64,000 nt of DNA from the NCBI RefSeq assembly GCF_900156335.1, contig NZ_FTMZ01000011.1, positions 30,492 through 94,491 on the forward strand, in the 5' to 3' direction. The translations under genes were made by a program, and so were the position numbers. The notes under the pieces were generated by a model. The model worked only from the letters and a program-made list of their open reading frames with translations. It was not told the DNA's origin and did not search any database. Numbering within the stretch: the stretch's first letter is position 1; every line of letters starts with the position of its first letter. Shown here in pieces: positions 63,362-64,000 of the stretch. This stretch comes from Sphaerotilus natans (lineage in GTDB: Bacteria; Pseudomonadota; Gammaproteobacteria; Burkholderiales; Burkholderiaceae_C).

Positions 63362-63958
63362 TCAGGCGCGCTTGCCGTTCATGCGACGACGGTTCATCAG
63401 GCCGAGCGCACCCAGACCGGCGAGCATCATCGCGTAGGTCTCCGGCTCCGGCACCGCAGCGACCGACACGTTGTCGACGGTCAGCGAATTGCTGAAGGTC
63501 GGCGGCAGCACGGTCGAGCCGAAGTACAGGCGGTAGACGTCGGTGGTGTTGAGCGTGTAGACGCCCGCGGCGACCGTGGTCTCCGTGACGTTGCTCAGGA
63601 AGTTCATGCTCAGCGCGGTGCCGGTGCTGGCGTTGTAGAGCGAGAAGTAGCCGTCACCGAAGGTGTCGAAGCTGATCTCGTAGTCGCCCGCCGCGGTCAC
63701 CTGGAAGGCCGACCAGATGGCATCGCCACCGTTGACGCGCGCCGACTGATCGCCCGCCACGTCGACGATCGACGAGGTGCCGCTGTACGAACCCCACTGG
63801 AGATTGTTCCAGCCCAGGTTGGCAAAGCTCTCGAAGCCGCCGGTGGCGACATTCGCCAGCTCGAAGTCGCCATTGGCGATCACGTTCTGGGCCTGGGCAC
63901 CGGCGGTGGCGCCGATCGCCAGCAGGGCGACGGCTGCAGAAAGAATGGACTTGCGCAT
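63362..63958 (-). CDS. PEP-CTERM sorting-domain protein
   Basis: 198 residues. Signal peptide RKSILSAAVALLAIGATAGAQA, then a beta-rich secreted domain (VIANGDFELANVATGGFESF, LTVDNVSVA). The C-terminal sorting signal is complete: VPEPETYAMMLAGLGALGLM and NRRR. Such proteins are cut at the PEP motif by an exosortase and go to the surface or extracellular matrix, often with biofilm polysaccharide genes. CTGGAG precedes the ATG by 9 nt. The exosortase gene is outside the window. Confidence 0.93.
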   Translation of the reverse strand: MRKSILSAAVALLAIGATAGAQAQNVIANGDFELANVATGGFESFANLGWNNLQWGSYSGTSSIVDVAGDQSARVNGGDAIWSAFQVTAAGDYEISFDTFGDGYFSLYNASTGTALSMNFLSNVTETTVAAGVYTLNTTDVYRLYFGSTVLPPTFSNSLTVDNVSVAAVPEPETYAMMLAGLGALGLMNRRRMNGKRA

Positions 63959-64000
63959 GAGAAATACTCCAGTCGAAGCAGGGTTGGATGAAGATGCCAG

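Noticed and set aside
1-64000. CRISPR arrays, tRNA genes and insertion sequences
   Set aside because: No regularly spaced repeats, no cloverleaf-like sequence with a CCA end and no terminal inverted repeats with a transposase were seen. Short tRNA-like stretches could still have been missed by eye.

Overview
The window is GC-rich, tightly packed DNA from a betaproteobacterium. It most resembles the order Burkholderiales, in the Leptothrix/Sphaerotilus/Ideonella/Rubrivivax neighbourhood. This rests on gene order: queA and recG divergent, an ABC pair followed by a BolA-like gene, murA and the his genes, zapA followed by 6S RNA, an fds-type soluble NAD formate dehydrogenase, and a PEP-CTERM protein. 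No rRNA, tRNA, insertion sequence, phage or CRISPR array was seen. Species cannot be assigned from the sequence alone.

Layout. 1-8240 (minus strand): a cobalamin salvage and uptake operon, btuB-cobU-btuF-btuC-btuD-cobO-cbiB-cobC, behind a well conserved cobalamin riboswitch. 8243-9105 (plus): divergent promoters, a small coiled-coil gene, zapA and a 6S RNA. 9126-13871: a TSUP exporter, then cheY-cheA-MCP on the minus strand. 14022-15805: a receiver-histidine kinase and a NarL-type regulator. 15855-16861: a zeta-toxin-like kinase with a small upstream partner. 16866-24581 (minus): ibaG-murA-hisG-D-C-B-H-A-F, lacking hisI and hisE. 24665-28083: an ABC-2 exporter pair, a YghU-type glutathione S-transferase and a TetR regulator. 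28087-31847: recG, queA and a cytochrome c. 31913-39994: two hybrid sensor kinases, a DUF364 protein, a MaoC hydratase with an acyl-CoA synthetase, and an OmpR-type regulator. 39981-49616: fdhD, a reductase-like protein, a subtilase lipoprotein, the fdsGBA-fdsD formate dehydrogenase and its LysR gene. 49718-55905: a secreted orphan, the Mrp/ApbC iron-sulfur carrier, a GGDEF protein, a ferredoxin and metG. 55930-64000: an isochorismatase-like hydrolase, a bacterial PH protein, a TetR regulator divergent from a tannase/MHETase-like lipoprotein plus DUF3237 protein, a DUF2256 protein, a SulP transporter with a candidate leader peptide, exonuclease III, and a PEP-CTERM protein with a clear terminator.

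How the genes work together. The B12 block imports corrinoids (BtuB, BtuFCD), adenosylates them (CobO) and attaches and activates the aminopropanol arm (CobC, CbiB, CobU). No corrin-ring gene is visible, so salvage is the safest reading. The his block makes histidine but needs hisI and hisE from elsewhere. FdsGBAD oxidises formate with NAD, and FdhD, which sulfurates its Mo cofactor, is encoded 2.4 kb away behind two opposite-strand genes.

The least ordinary features are the MHETase-like esterase with a near-perfect palindrome at its promoter, a 35-codon Arg-rich ORF ending in His-His-Cys upstream of the SulP gene, the toxin-like kinase beside the truncated his operon, and a recurring arrangement in which a -10 hexamer lies only 6-10 nt before the start codon, suggesting leaderless mRNAs. 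All functions are inferred by reading the sequence; nothing was searched or computed.
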